NCBI GenBank assembly: GCA_963746465.1
Contig: CAVVAY010000001.1
Span: 1-54,257 of the forward strand
Direction of reading: 5' to 3'
Length of the DNA: 54,257 bases
Origin: CAVVAY01 sp963746465
Lineage (GTDB): Bacteria > Actinomycetota > Actinomycetes > JACCUZ01
The translations under genes were made by a program, and so were the position numbers. This document shows positions 1 through 7,540 of the stretch, piece by piece. Under the pieces are notes generated by a model, which saw nothing but the letters and a program-made list of their open reading frames with translations, did not search any database and was not told the DNA's origin. Position 1 is the stretch's first letter. Each line of letters opens with the position of its first letter.

Positions 1-98
1 TGATCGGTTCCACGTCGGGCTTCCACCCGAGGGCCCCTCTGCCTCGTCGCTGCCGCCGCCCGTGCCCGTGGCGACCGGGTGAGTCACTCCGCCCCGCG

Positions 99-128
99 TT
101 GACCCCCCGTCAGCCCGGAGCGTAGTCT
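99..128 (+). promoter_or_regulatory. rpsA promoter
   Basis: TTGACC (99-104) and TAGTCT (123-128) lie 18 bp apart, a good match to a housekeeping sigma factor promoter. A start near 135 would give rpsA a leader of about 170 nt. Confidence 0.6.
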
Positions 129-305
129 GACCGGTGCGCTGTGGGCCTGCGCGACCTCGAACGGAGCAGGCCACGCTCGGTGAGTCGAACCTCCCAGCCC
201 TCGCGAGAGCGGTCCCGGGTCCCGGCACGTCGAAACGGGCCCCTGCGCACCACGACGACATCTGTCCGCCAACGACATCTGTCCACCCCACGGAGCCACT
301 CCTAC
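129..305 (+). other. rpsA upstream region and leader
   Basis: No convincing gene lies in bases 1-305; bases 1-98 hold only low-information GC-rich sequence that may be the end of an upstream gene or a spacer. The 129-305 segment is the probable rpsA 5' UTR. It contains a 13-nt direct repeat, ACGACATCTGTCC, at 255-267 and 272-284 (17-nt period), just before the GGAG Shine-Dalgarno at about 292-295. Long rpsA leaders can be autoregulatory, but nothing here proves it. Confidence 0.45.
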
Positions 306-1829
306 ATGACGGCAAGCAGCATCGAAGCCCCGGTCAGCAGCACCCCCAACGTCGCGATCAACGACATCGGCGACGAAGAGGCCTTCCTCGCAGCCATCGA
401 CGAGACGATCAAGTACTTCAACGACGGCGACATCGTCGAGGGAGTCATCGTCAAGGTCGACCGGGACGAGGTCCTGCTCGACATCGGTTACAAGACCGAG
501 GGCGTCATTCCCTCCCGCGAGCTCTCGATCAAGCACGACGTCGACCCCTCTGAGGTCGTCAGCGTCGGCGACGAGGTCGAGGCCCTGGTCCTCCAGAAGG
601 AGGACAAGGAGGGTCGGCTGATCCTGTCGAAGAAGCGCGCCCAGTACGAGCGGGCGTGGGGCACGATCGAGAAGATCAAGGACGAGGACGGCATCGTCAC
701 CGGCACCGTCATCGAGGTCGTCAAGGGCGGCCTGATCCTGGACATCGGCCTGCGCGGCTTCCTGCCGGCCTCGCTGGTCGAGATGCGCCGGGTGCGCGAC
801 CTCCAGCCGTACGTCGGCAAGGAGCTCGAGGCCAAGATCATCGAGCTGGACAAGAACCGCAACAACGTCGTGCTCAGCCGCCGTGCGTGGCTCGAGCAGA
901 CCCAGTCCGAGGTGCGCTCGACGTTCCTGCAGACCCTGCAGAAGGGCCAGGTCCGCTCCGGCGTCGTCTCCAGCATCGTGAACTTCGGTGCGTTCGTGGA
1001 CCTCGGCGGTGTCGACGGCCTGGTGCACGTCTCCGAGCTGTCCTGGAAGCACATCGACCACCCGTCAGAGGTCGTCGAGGTCGGGCAGGAGGTCACGGTC
1101 GAGGTCCTGGACGTCGACATGGACCGCGAGCGCGTCTCGCTGTCCCTGAAGGCCACTCAGGAAGACCCGTGGCAGCAGTTCGCCCGCACCCACCAGATCG
1201 GCCAGGTCGTGCCGGGCAAGGTGACCAAGCTGGTGCCGTTCGGCTCGTTCGTCCGGGTCGACGAGGGCATCGAGGGCCTGGTCCACATCTCCGAGCTGGC
1301 CGAGCGTCACGTCGAGATCCCGGAGCAGGTCGTTCAGGTCGGCGACGACATCTTCGTCAAGGTGATCGACATCGACCTGGAGCGCCGCCGCATCTCGCTC
1401 TCGCTCAAGCAGGCCAACGAGGGCAGCGCGCCGGCCGAGGGCGACGACAGCGCCTTCGACCCGACGCTCTACGGCATGTCGGCCTCCTACGACGAGGCCG
1501 GCAACTACCAGTACCCGGACGGCTTCGACCCCGAGACCAACGAGTGGCTGCCCGGGCACGAGGAGCAGCAGGCCGAGTGGGAGCGCCAGTACGCCGAGGC
1601 GAAGGTCCGCTACGAGGCGCACATGAAGCAGGTCACCGAGGCGCAGAAGGCCGAGGCCGAGGCCGGTGAGGGCGGCGGCACCGCTCCGTCGACGTACTCC
1701 TCGGAGGCGCCGGCGGACGGCGAGGACCTGGACACCGGGTCCAGCACCGCGACGCCGGCCGCTGCCGGAGGCACGCTGGCCTCCGACGAGGCGCTCGCCG
1801 CTCTGCGCGAGAAGCTCACCGGAAACTAG
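306..1829 (+). CDS. rpsA: 30S ribosomal protein S1
   Basis: S1 binds mRNA on the small ribosomal subunit and helps initiation on structured or weak leaders. The 507-aa product has four S1 (OB-fold) repeats at about residues 41-110, 127-195, 213-282 and 298-368, the usual actinobacterial four-domain form, followed by an acidic, Ala/Glu-rich tail. The frame is open further upstream, but ATG 306 is chosen because it has a GGAG site about 10 nt before it and gives the usual MTSS-type actinobacterial N-terminus; the upstream translation is low-complexity and lies in the leader. It is monocistronic: its own promoter before it and a strong hairpin after it. Identification is firm; the start is probable. 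Confidence 0.97.
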   Translation: MTASSIEAPVSSTPNVAINDIGDEEAFLAAIDETIKYFNDGDIVEGVIVKVDRDEVLLDIGYKTEGVIPSRELSIKHDVDPSEVVSVGDEVEALVLQKEDKEGRLILSKKRAQYERAWGTIEKIKDEDGIVTGTVIEVVKGGLILDIGLRGFLPASLVEMRRVRDLQPYVGKELEAKIIELDKNRNNVVLSRRAWLEQTQSEVRSTFLQTLQKGQVRSGVVSSIVNFGAFVDLGGVDGLVHVSELSWKHIDHPSEVVEVGQEVTVEVLDVDMDRERVSLSLKATQEDPWQQFARTHQIGQVVPGKVTKLVPFGSFVRVDEGIEGLVHISELAERHVEIPEQVVQVGDDIFVKVIDIDLERRRISLSLKQANEGSAPAEGDDSAFDPTLYGMSASYDEAGNYQYPDGFDPETNEWLPGHEEQQAEWERQYAEAKVRYEAHMKQVTEAQKAEAEAGEGGGTAPSTYSSEAPADGEDLDTGSSTATPAAAGGTLASDEALAALREKLTGN

Positions 1830-1848
1830 GGGCTCGCGCCAGATCGAC

Positions 1849-1884
1849 CACGAACGGCCACCGCTACGGCGGGGGCCGTTCGTG
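1849..1884 (+). terminator. rpsA terminator hairpin
   Basis: CACGAACGGCC (1849-1859) and GGCCGTTCGTG (1874-1884) form a perfect 11-bp stem with a 14-nt loop, 19 nt after the rpsA stop. There is no U tract, as is common for actinobacterial terminators. Confidence 0.65.
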
Positions 1885-1893
1885 CGTCCACCC

Positions 1894-1899
1894 TAGGCT
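1894..1899 (+). promoter_or_regulatory. -10 element, leaderless start
   Basis: TAGGCT ends 6 nt before GTG 1906, so transcription should begin at or next to the start codon. Confidence 0.45.
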
Positions 1900-1905
1900 G
1901 GCCCG

Positions 1906-3054
1906 GTGCTCAGGCCGGTCGACACCGCGGGCCGGGTCGTCGGGGTCGACGTCGCCCGGGCGATCGCGCTGATCGGGATGGCGGCGACGCACATCTTTCC
2001 GGGCTTCACCGCGGACGGTGACCAGCACGTGTCGCACGTCCTGGCCAGCGGCCGGGCTGCCGCGCTGTTCGCACTGCTCGCCGGCGTGTCGCTGGCCGTC
2101 GCCTCGGGCGGCGGTCGGCCGCCGGCCGGCAGCGCTCTGCGGGCCGCACGAGCCGGCGTTCTCGCCCGGGCAGCCCTGCTGGTGACCGTGGGCCTCCTGC
2201 TCGGCCAGGTCGAGTCGCCACCGCTGGTGATCCTGGCGTACTACGGGCTGCTCTTCGTCGTGGCATTGCCGTTTCTCGGGTGGGGGACTCGGCCGCTGGC
2301 GTTGGCAGCGGCCTCAGCCGCCGTCCTGGCGCCGGTGGCGAGCCACTTGCTGCGCCAGGTCGTGGATCCGACGTCGATCGATGAGCCTGGCGGCGCAGAC
2401 CTTCTCGTCGAGCTCTTCCTCACCGGGACCTACCCGGTGCTGACCTGGACGGCGTACCTGTTCGCCGGGCTCGCGGTGGGTCGGCTCCCGCTACGGCGGG
2501 TGTCGGTGGGGCTCAGGCTGCTCGTCGCCGGCGTGGTGCTGGCCGTGGCGGCCAAGGTGGTCTCGGCGATCCTGCTGGCTGCGGTGGGGGGCGAGTCCAC
2601 GCTCGCGCAGAGCCAAGGGCGGCTGACCGGCCCCATCGACCACCTGCTCGCCGGTGGCCTGTTCGGCACCACCCCCCCGGGAGACTGGCGGTGGCTGACC
2701 GTGTCCGCGCCGCACAGCGGCACGACGTTCGACCTGGTGCACACGGTCGGCACCGGCCTCGCGGTTCTGGGCGGGTGTCTGCTGCTGTCCCGGGTGGTGC
2801 CGCGCTGGGTGCTGGTGCCCTTTGCCGCCGCCGGGAGCATGACGTTCACGCTCTACACCCTGCACGTGCTCGCACTGGCGGACGGAAGTCCGCTTCGGAC
2901 GGGCGACCCCATGACGCTGTGGCTCTGGCACGTCCTCGTCGCGCTGGTGCTCGCGACGATCTGGCGTACCCAGGTGGGGCGAGGTCCGCTGGAGTGGCTG
3001 GCGTCGTTCCTGGACCGCCGGACTCGGCGAGCCGTGGGCGGCCGATCCGCATGA
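1906..3054 (+). CDS. polytopic membrane protein, DUF1624/DUF418-like acyltransferase family
   Basis: A 382-aa integral membrane protein with about ten hydrophobic segments. The N-terminus (GVDVARAIALIGMAATHIF) matches the first helix of the heparan-alpha-glucosaminide N-acetyltransferase/DUF1624 group, with the conserved Arg/Asp followed by a His in the membrane. The C-terminal part (GSMTFTLYTLHVL) resembles DUF418. Such proteins are thought to acetylate extracytoplasmic glycans using cytosolic acetyl-CoA, but the substrate here is unknown. GTG 1906 is chosen because a -10 box sits exactly where a leaderless start requires and there is no Shine-Dalgarno. It stands between the rpsA terminator and coaE and looks unrelated to both. 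Confidence 0.7.
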   Translation: MLRPVDTAGRVVGVDVARAIALIGMAATHIFPGFTADGDQHVSHVLASGRAAALFALLAGVSLAVASGGGRPPAGSALRAARAGVLARAALLVTVGLLLGQVESPPLVILAYYGLLFVVALPFLGWGTRPLALAAASAAVLAPVASHLLRQVVDPTSIDEPGGADLLVELFLTGTYPVLTWTAYLFAGLAVGRLPLRRVSVGLRLLVAGVVLAVAAKVVSAILLAAVGGESTLAQSQGRLTGPIDHLLAGGLFGTTPPGDWRWLTVSAPHSGTTFDLVHTVGTGLAVLGGCLLLSRVVPRWVLVPFAAAGSMTFTLYTLHVLALADGSPLRTGDPMTLWLWHVLVALVLATIWRTQVGRGPLEWLASFLDRRTRRAVGGRSA

Positions 3055-3083
3055 TCCGGCGACTCGTCCGGACGGTGGCTCCC

Positions 3084-3089
3084 TACCCT
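3084..3089 (+). promoter_or_regulatory. -10 element before coaE
   Basis: TACCCT ends 6 nt before GTG 3096, the first codon of an 11-codon ORF that runs into coaE. The geometry fits a leaderless transcript that begins with the small ORF. Confidence 0.4.
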
Positions 3090-3095
3090 GGCGTC

Positions 3096-3131
3096 GTGAG
3101 GATGTTCGCGGCCCGGGACGCCCGGCGATGA
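3096..3131 (+). CDS. 11-codon leader ORF coupled to coaE
   Basis: GTG 3096 opens a short frame encoding VRMFAARDARR. It ends at TGA 3129-3131 inside ATGA, so its stop overlaps the coaE start. A TANNNT box lies 6 nt before it. Known principle: leaderless mRNAs are translated from a 5'-terminal start codon, and ATGA overlaps allow re-initiation. Inferred: coaE, which lacks a Shine-Dalgarno, is translated by coupling to this leader ORF. The peptide itself has no recognised function. Confidence 0.35.
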   Translation: MRMFAARDARR

Positions 3132-3730
3132 CCCGTGTCGGGCTGACCGGGGGAATCGGGTCCGGCAAGAGCACGGTGGCGCGGCTCCTGGCCGAGCGGG
3201 GGGCTGTCGTCGTGGACGCCGACCAGCTGGCGCGCGAGGCAGTGCAGCCCGGAACGGAGGGCCTGGCGCGCGTGGTGGCCGAGTTCGGCGACCAGGTCCT
3301 CGCCGCGGACGGGTCATTGGACCGTCGTCGGCTCGGGGCGATCGTCTTCGCTGACCCGGAGCGTAGGTCAGCGCTCGAGGCGATCGTGCACCCGTACGTC
3401 GGCCGCCGAACCGAGGAGCTGATGGCCGCCGCACCCGCCGGCGCGGTCCTGGTATACGACGTTCCGCTCCTGGTGGAGAAGGGACTTCAGGCGGAGTACG
3501 ACCTCGTGGTGGTTGTGGACGCCGACGACAACATCCGGCTGCGCCGACTCATGCAGAGGTCGGAGATGTCCGAGGCGGATGCCGCGGCGCGGATTGCCGC
3601 GCAGGCATCGAGAGACGACCGGTTGGAGGTGGCGGACGTCGTCGTGGTCAACGACGGCGACCTGGCCCAGCTCGAGGCCCGTGTGGACCTGCTCTGGCGC
3701 TCTCTCCGTGCGCATTCCGAGCCGGTCTGA
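3128..3730 (+). CDS. coaE: dephospho-CoA kinase
   Basis: It phosphorylates the 3'-OH of dephospho-CoA with ATP, the last step of coenzyme A synthesis, in the cytosol. The 200-aa protein begins with the P-loop GGIGSGKST (residues 8-16), followed by DADQLAREAV and the YDVPLLVE segment typical of CoaE, and ends with a Val/Asp-rich strand (VADVVVVNDGDLAQLEARV). Length matches single-domain bacterial CoaE; the extra GrpB-like domain of some actinobacteria is absent. It is followed 34 nt later by uvrB, a common actinobacterial neighbour. Confidence 0.95.
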   Translation: MTRVGLTGGIGSGKSTVARLLAERGAVVVDADQLAREAVQPGTEGLARVVAEFGDQVLAADGSLDRRRLGAIVFADPERRSALEAIVHPYVGRRTEELMAAAPAGAVLVYDVPLLVEKGLQAEYDLVVVVDADDNIRLRRLMQRSEMSEADAAARIAAQASRDDRLEVADVVVVNDGDLAQLEARVDLLWRSLRAHSEPV

Positions 3731-3752
3731 GAAGGCTGTCCGAGGCCCGACG

Positions 3753-3758
3753 TACGGT
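3753..3758 (+). promoter_or_regulatory. -10 element, leaderless uvrB start
   Basis: TACGGT ends 6 nt before GTG 3765, fixing the uvrB start as a probable leaderless one. It lies between the coaE stop and uvrB. Confidence 0.5.
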
Positions 3759-3764
3759 GGAACG

Positions 3765-5876
3765 GTGAGACCGACCACCGACCTCAAGCGCCGCGTCGCC
3801 CCGTTCCAGGTCGTCAGCGACTTCCAGCCCTCCGGTGACCAGCCGACGGCCATCGACGAGCTCGAGCGACGGGTCCGCGCCGGGGAGACCAACACCGTGC
3901 TCCTGGGCGCCACCGGCACCGGCAAGTCGGCGACCACCGCCTGGCTGGTCGAGCGGCTGCAGCGGCCGACCCTGGTGATGGCTCCCAACAAGACGCTCGC
4001 GGCCCAGCTCGCGACCGAGTTCCGGGAGCTGCTGCCCAACAACGCGGTCGAGTACTTCGTCTCCTACTACGACTACTACCAGCCCGAGGCCTACATCCCG
4101 CAGACGGACACCTACATCGAGAAGGACTCGTCGATCAACGACGAGGTCGAGCGGTTGCGCCACTCGGCGACCAACAGCCTGCTCACCCGGCGTGACGTGA
4201 TCGTGGTCGCCTCGGTGTCCTGCATCTACGGCCTGGGCACTCCGCAGGAGTACGTCGACCGGATGGTCCGGCTCAAGGTCGGGATGGAGATCGAGCGTGA
4301 CCAGCTGCTGCGCCGCTTCGTCGAGGTGCAGTACACCCGCAACGACCTGGCGTTCACCCGCGGGACCTTCCGGGTGCGCGGCGACACCATCGAGATCTTC
4401 CCGGTCTACGAACAGCTTGCGGTGCGGATCGAGATGTTCGGCGACGAGGTCGAGCGGCTGATGACGCTGCACCCGCTCACCGGCGAGGTGATCACCGAGG
4501 ACGAGGAGCTCTACGTCTTCCCCGCGACCCATTACGTCGCCGGCCCGGAGCGGATGGAGAAGGCGATCACCGGCATCGAGCTGGAGCTCGCCGACCGGCT
4601 GGCAGAGCTGGAACGGCAGGGCAAGCTGCTCGAGGCCCAGCGGTTGCGGATGCGCACCACCTACGACATCGAGATGATGCGCCAGGTCGGGTTCTGCTCC
4701 GGCATCGAGAACTACTCCCGGCACATCGACGGCCGGGCGCCGGGCTCGGCCCCGCACTGCCTCATCGACTACTTCCCCGAGGACTTCCTGCTCGTGATCG
4801 ATGAGTCGCACGTGACCGTGCCGCAGATCGGTGGCATGTACGAGGGGGACATGTCCCGCAAGCGGACCCTGGTCGACCACGGCTTCCGGCTGCCCAGCGC
4901 GGTCGACAACCGGCCGTTGAAGTTCGAGGAGTTCCTCGAGCGGATCGGCCAGACCGTCTACCTGTCCGCGACCCCCGGTCCGTACGAGCTCGGCCGGGCA
5001 AAGACGGCTCCGGTCGAGCAGATCATCCGGCCCACGGGGCTGGTCGACCCGGAGGTGGTGGTCAAGCCCACCAAGGGCCAGATCGACGACCTGGTGCACG
5101 AGATCAACCAGCGAGCCGAGCGCAACGAGCGGGTGCTCGTCACCACCCTGACCAAGAAGATGTCCGAGGACCTCACCGACTACCTGCTCGAGCTCGGCAT
5201 CCGGGTGCGGTACCTCCACTCGGAGGTCGACACCCTGCGTCGGGTCGAGCTCCTGCGCGAGCTGCGGCAAGGCCACTTCGACGTGCTTGTCGGCATCAAC
5301 CTGCTTCGGGAGGGCCTCGACCTGCCGGAGGTCTCTCTGGTGTCCATCCTGGACGCCGACAAGGAGGGCTTCCTGCGGTCCGGCACCTCGCTCATCCAGA
5401 CCATCGGCCGGGCGGCGCGCAACGTGTCCGGCCAGGTCCACATGTACGCCGACACGGTGACCGACTCGATGGCCAAGGCGATCGACGAGACCAACCGGCG
5501 CCGGGCCAAGCAGGTCGCCTACAACGAGGCGCACGGGGTCGACCCGATGCCGCTGATGAAGAAGATCTCCGACATCACCGAGCTGCTGGCTCGCGAGGAC
5601 GCCGACACGGAGGAGCTGATCGGAGGAGGGGGCCGGCAGCAGTCACGAGGCAAGGCGCCGGTGCCGGGCCTGTCGTCCCGCGACTCCGGCCGCGGCGGAG
5701 GGTCGTTCGCCGCGGGCATGCCCGCCGCAGACTTGGCGGACCTGATCCAGCAGCTCACCGAGCAGATGCACACCGCCGCCACCGAGCTCCAGTTCGAGCT
5801 CGCTGCCCGCTACCGGGACGAGATCGGTGAGCTGAAGAAGGAGCTGCGCGGCATGCGGGCGGCCGGAACGGCCTGA
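3765..5876 (+). CDS. uvrB: excinuclease ABC subunit B
   Basis: UvrB is the damage-verifying helicase of nucleotide excision repair, loaded by UvrA and cut-partnered by UvrC, both encoded in this window. The 703-aa product has the P-loop GATGTGKS (about residues 48-55), the DNA-wedge beta-hairpin region (YYDYYQPEAYIPQ), the DESH motif, the helicase motif IQTIGRAARN, and a C-terminal UVR coiled coil (QFELAARYRDEIGELKKEL) that binds UvrC. The frame is open upstream to 3513, but that overlaps coaE; GTG 3765 gives the normal length and sits 6 nt after a -10 box. A Gly/Ser-rich linker precedes the UVR motif. Confidence 0.97.
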   Translation: MRPTTDLKRRVAPFQVVSDFQPSGDQPTAIDELERRVRAGETNTVLLGATGTGKSATTAWLVERLQRPTLVMAPNKTLAAQLATEFRELLPNNAVEYFVSYYDYYQPEAYIPQTDTYIEKDSSINDEVERLRHSATNSLLTRRDVIVVASVSCIYGLGTPQEYVDRMVRLKVGMEIERDQLLRRFVEVQYTRNDLAFTRGTFRVRGDTIEIFPVYEQLAVRIEMFGDEVERLMTLHPLTGEVITEDEELYVFPATHYVAGPERMEKAITGIELELADRLAELERQGKLLEAQRLRMRTTYDIEMMRQVGFCSGIENYSRHIDGRAPGSAPHCLIDYFPEDFLLVIDESHVTVPQIGGMYEGDMSRKRTLVDHGFRLPSAVDNRPLKFEEFLERIGQTVYLSATPGPYELGRAKTAPVEQIIRPTGLVDPEVVVKPTKGQIDDLVHEINQRAERNERVLVTTLTKKMSEDLTDYLLELGIRVRYLHSEVDTLRRVELLRELRQGHFDVLVGINLLREGLDLPEVSLVSILDADKEGFLRSGTSLIQTIGRAARNVSGQVHMYADTVTDSMAKAIDETNRRRAKQVAYNEAHGVDPMPLMKKISDITELLAREDADTEELIGGGGRQQSRGKAPVPGLSSRDSGRGGGSFAAGMPAADLADLIQQLTEQMHTAATELQFELAARYRDEIGELKKELRGMRAAGTA

Positions 5877-5892
5877 GTTGACGGAGGGACCG

Positions 5893-6321
5893 ATGGCAAC
5901 GCAGCTGCAGGTGGTGCTGGACTGCGCCGATCCGGGCGCGCAGGCAGAGTTCTGGGCAGCCGCTCTGGGGTACGTCGTCCAGCCGCCGCCGCCGGGGCAC
6001 GAGACATGGGAGGACTTCCTGCGCCAGCTCGGCGTGCCCGAGGAGCAGTGGAACGACCGGAGCGCCGTCGTCGACCCGGCAGGCTCCGGCCCGCGGCTCT
6101 TCCTGCAGCGGGTCCCTGAGCCCAAGACGGTCAAGAACCGCGTGCATCTCGACGTCCAGGTCGGTGCCGGGCTCCCGCCGGAGCAGCGGTCGACGCGGGT
6201 GGCTGCGGAGGTGGAGCGGCTGGAGACCCTCGGTGCCGGCCAGCTGCGCACGTACGACGAGATGGGTGAGCACTGGGTCGTGATGCAGGACCCTGAGGGC
6301 AACGAGTTCTGCGTCTCCTGA
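5893..6321 (+). CDS. VOC/glyoxalase-like domain protein
   Basis: A 142-aa single-domain protein of the vicinal oxygen chelate superfamily, nearest in look to the Glyoxalase_6 group. It shows QLQVVLDCADPGAQAEFWAAALGY at the start (the classic first beta-alpha unit), a central LFLQRVPEPKTVKNRVHLDV strand, and the terminal VVMQDPEGNEFCV, which carries the last metal-type Glu. VOC proteins include lyases, dioxygenases and drug-binding proteins; the reaction here is unknown. ATG 5893 is preferred to TTG 5878 because GGAGGG lies 4 nt before it. It starts 16 nt after uvrB and may be co-transcribed. Confidence 0.85.
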   Translation: MATQLQVVLDCADPGAQAEFWAAALGYVVQPPPPGHETWEDFLRQLGVPEEQWNDRSAVVDPAGSGPRLFLQRVPEPKTVKNRVHLDVQVGAGLPPEQRSTRVAAEVERLETLGAGQLRTYDEMGEHWVVMQDPEGNEFCVS

Positions 6322-6393
6322 CCCCAGGTATCCCGGCCGGCGCCGACCCGATGTGACACGGCGGGCTCCCATCGGCGAGGATGGTCCGGACGT

Positions 6394-6530
6394 GGAGGGG
6401 AGTATTCCTTCGCGGCAGCGTCGTCATCACGGCTGAGCCCTCGGGCAACTCCCGGCGCTGTCGGTCCGTACCGGTGCCAGCCGGCCGGGCGGAAGAGACC
6501 TCCGGACCGTGCTGTGCTGCCGTCCGGAGG
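6394..6530 (+). ncRNA. yybP-ykoY (Mn2+) riboswitch with ribosome-site hairpin
   Basis: The segment contains the signature pieces of this riboswitch class in order: GGGGAGTA (6397-6404), GTCGTCATCACGGCTGAGCC (6419-6438), the GGGCAACTCCC hairpin (6443-6453), and GGAAGAGACC (6491-6500). CCTCCGGAC (6499-6507) can pair perfectly with GTCCGGAGG (6522-6530), which contains the Shine-Dalgarno of terC; alternatively CCTCC (6499-6503) can close the aptamer P1 stem with GGAGG (6394-6398). The two pairings exclude each other. Known: this class senses Mn2+ and precedes TerC-family and Mn exporter genes. Inferred: Mn2+ stabilises P1 and frees the ribosome site, turning terC translation on. Confidence 0.85.
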
Positions 6531-6535
6531 ATGCC

Positions 6536-7513
6536 GTGGTTGCCGATGTGCCCACCTGGGTGTGGCTGCTGACCGTCGTCGCCCTGCTGGGCGTCGTCGC
6601 TCTGGACCTGGTCGTCATCGGCCGACGTCAGCGGGCCGTGACGATGCGCGACGCCACTGTCTGGGTGCTCTTCTACATCGGGCTGGCGCTGGCGTTCGCC
6701 GGCGGCCTCGCCGTGTTCGCAGGTCGCGCCGCTGCGGAGGAGTTCGTCGCCGGCTACGTGACGGAGTACAGCCTGTCGGTCGACAACCTGTTCGTCTTCA
6801 TGATCATCATGGCCAGGTTCGGGGTGCCTCAGCTGGCCAAGGACAAGGTGCTCTACATCGGCATCGTCGTGTCGATGGTGCTCCGCGCGGTGTGCATCGC
6901 TGCCGGTGCCGCGGCCCTGACCGCCTTCAACTGGGTCTTCTACGTCTTCGGCGTCTTTCTCGTCTACACCGCCGTCAAGCTGATCTTCTCGGGCGAGAAC
7001 GACGAGGAGGACTTCCAAGAAGGTCGAGTGCTGCGGCTGGTGCGCCGGGCGCTGCCCTCCACCCCGACGTACGACGGCTCCAAGCTGATCGTCCGGGAGG
7101 ACGGACGGCGACTGGCCACCCCCCTCGTCATGGTCATCGTGGCGATCGGAATCGCCAACGTGGTCTTCGCGCTCGACTCGATCCCGGCGATCTTCGGCCT
7201 GACGACGCACACGTACATCGTCTTCACCGCCAACGCGTTCGCGCTGATGGGACTCCGTCAGCTGTTCTTCATGGTCGGCGGCCTGCTCGAACGGATCATC
7301 TACCTCAACATCGGTCTTGCAGTGATCCTCGCCTTCATCGGGGCGAAGCTCGTCGTGGAGGCCCTCGAGGGGTCACACATCGATCATCTGGGCAGCGTGG
7401 TGCTGCCGCACATCGGCATCGTCTTCTCATTGGGTTTCATCGGCGCGACCTTGGCCCTCACGACGCTAGCGAGCCTTGCACGCACTCGTGGCGACAAGCC
7501 GTCGGCCGCCTGA
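6536..7513 (+). CDS. TerC family integral membrane protein (first of two)
   Basis: A 325-aa membrane protein with about eight hydrophobic helices and the TerC hallmarks SVDNLFVFMIIM (about residues 80-91), with its membrane Asp/Asn pair, and VVFALDSIPAIFGLT in the second half. TerC-family proteins are linked to metal export, including Mn2+ loading of secreted enzymes and Mn efflux, and to tellurite resistance. The upstream Mn2+ riboswitch points to manganese here. GTG 6536 is chosen because GGAGG (6526-6530) lies 5 nt before it; an earlier GTG (6509) falls in the loop of the regulatory hairpin. It is followed by a paralogue 27 nt downstream. Confidence 0.9.
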   Translation: MVADVPTWVWLLTVVALLGVVALDLVVIGRRQRAVTMRDATVWVLFYIGLALAFAGGLAVFAGRAAAEEFVAGYVTEYSLSVDNLFVFMIIMARFGVPQLAKDKVLYIGIVVSMVLRAVCIAAGAAALTAFNWVFYVFGVFLVYTAVKLIFSGENDEEDFQEGRVLRLVRRALPSTPTYDGSKLIVREDGRRLATPLVMVIVAIGIANVVFALDSIPAIFGLTTHTYIVFTANAFALMGLRQLFFMVGGLLERIIYLNIGLAVILAFIGAKLVVEALEGSHIDHLGSVVLPHIGIVFSLGFIGATLALTTLASLARTRGDKPSAA

Positions 7514-7540
7514 CACCACGACGGCCTCGGGAGGCCACAC

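Noticed and set aside
3648..5534. Long minus-strand open frame (628 codons) opposite uvrB
   Set aside because: Leu/Val/Asp-rich antisense shadow of a highly biased G/C-third-position gene; no family features.
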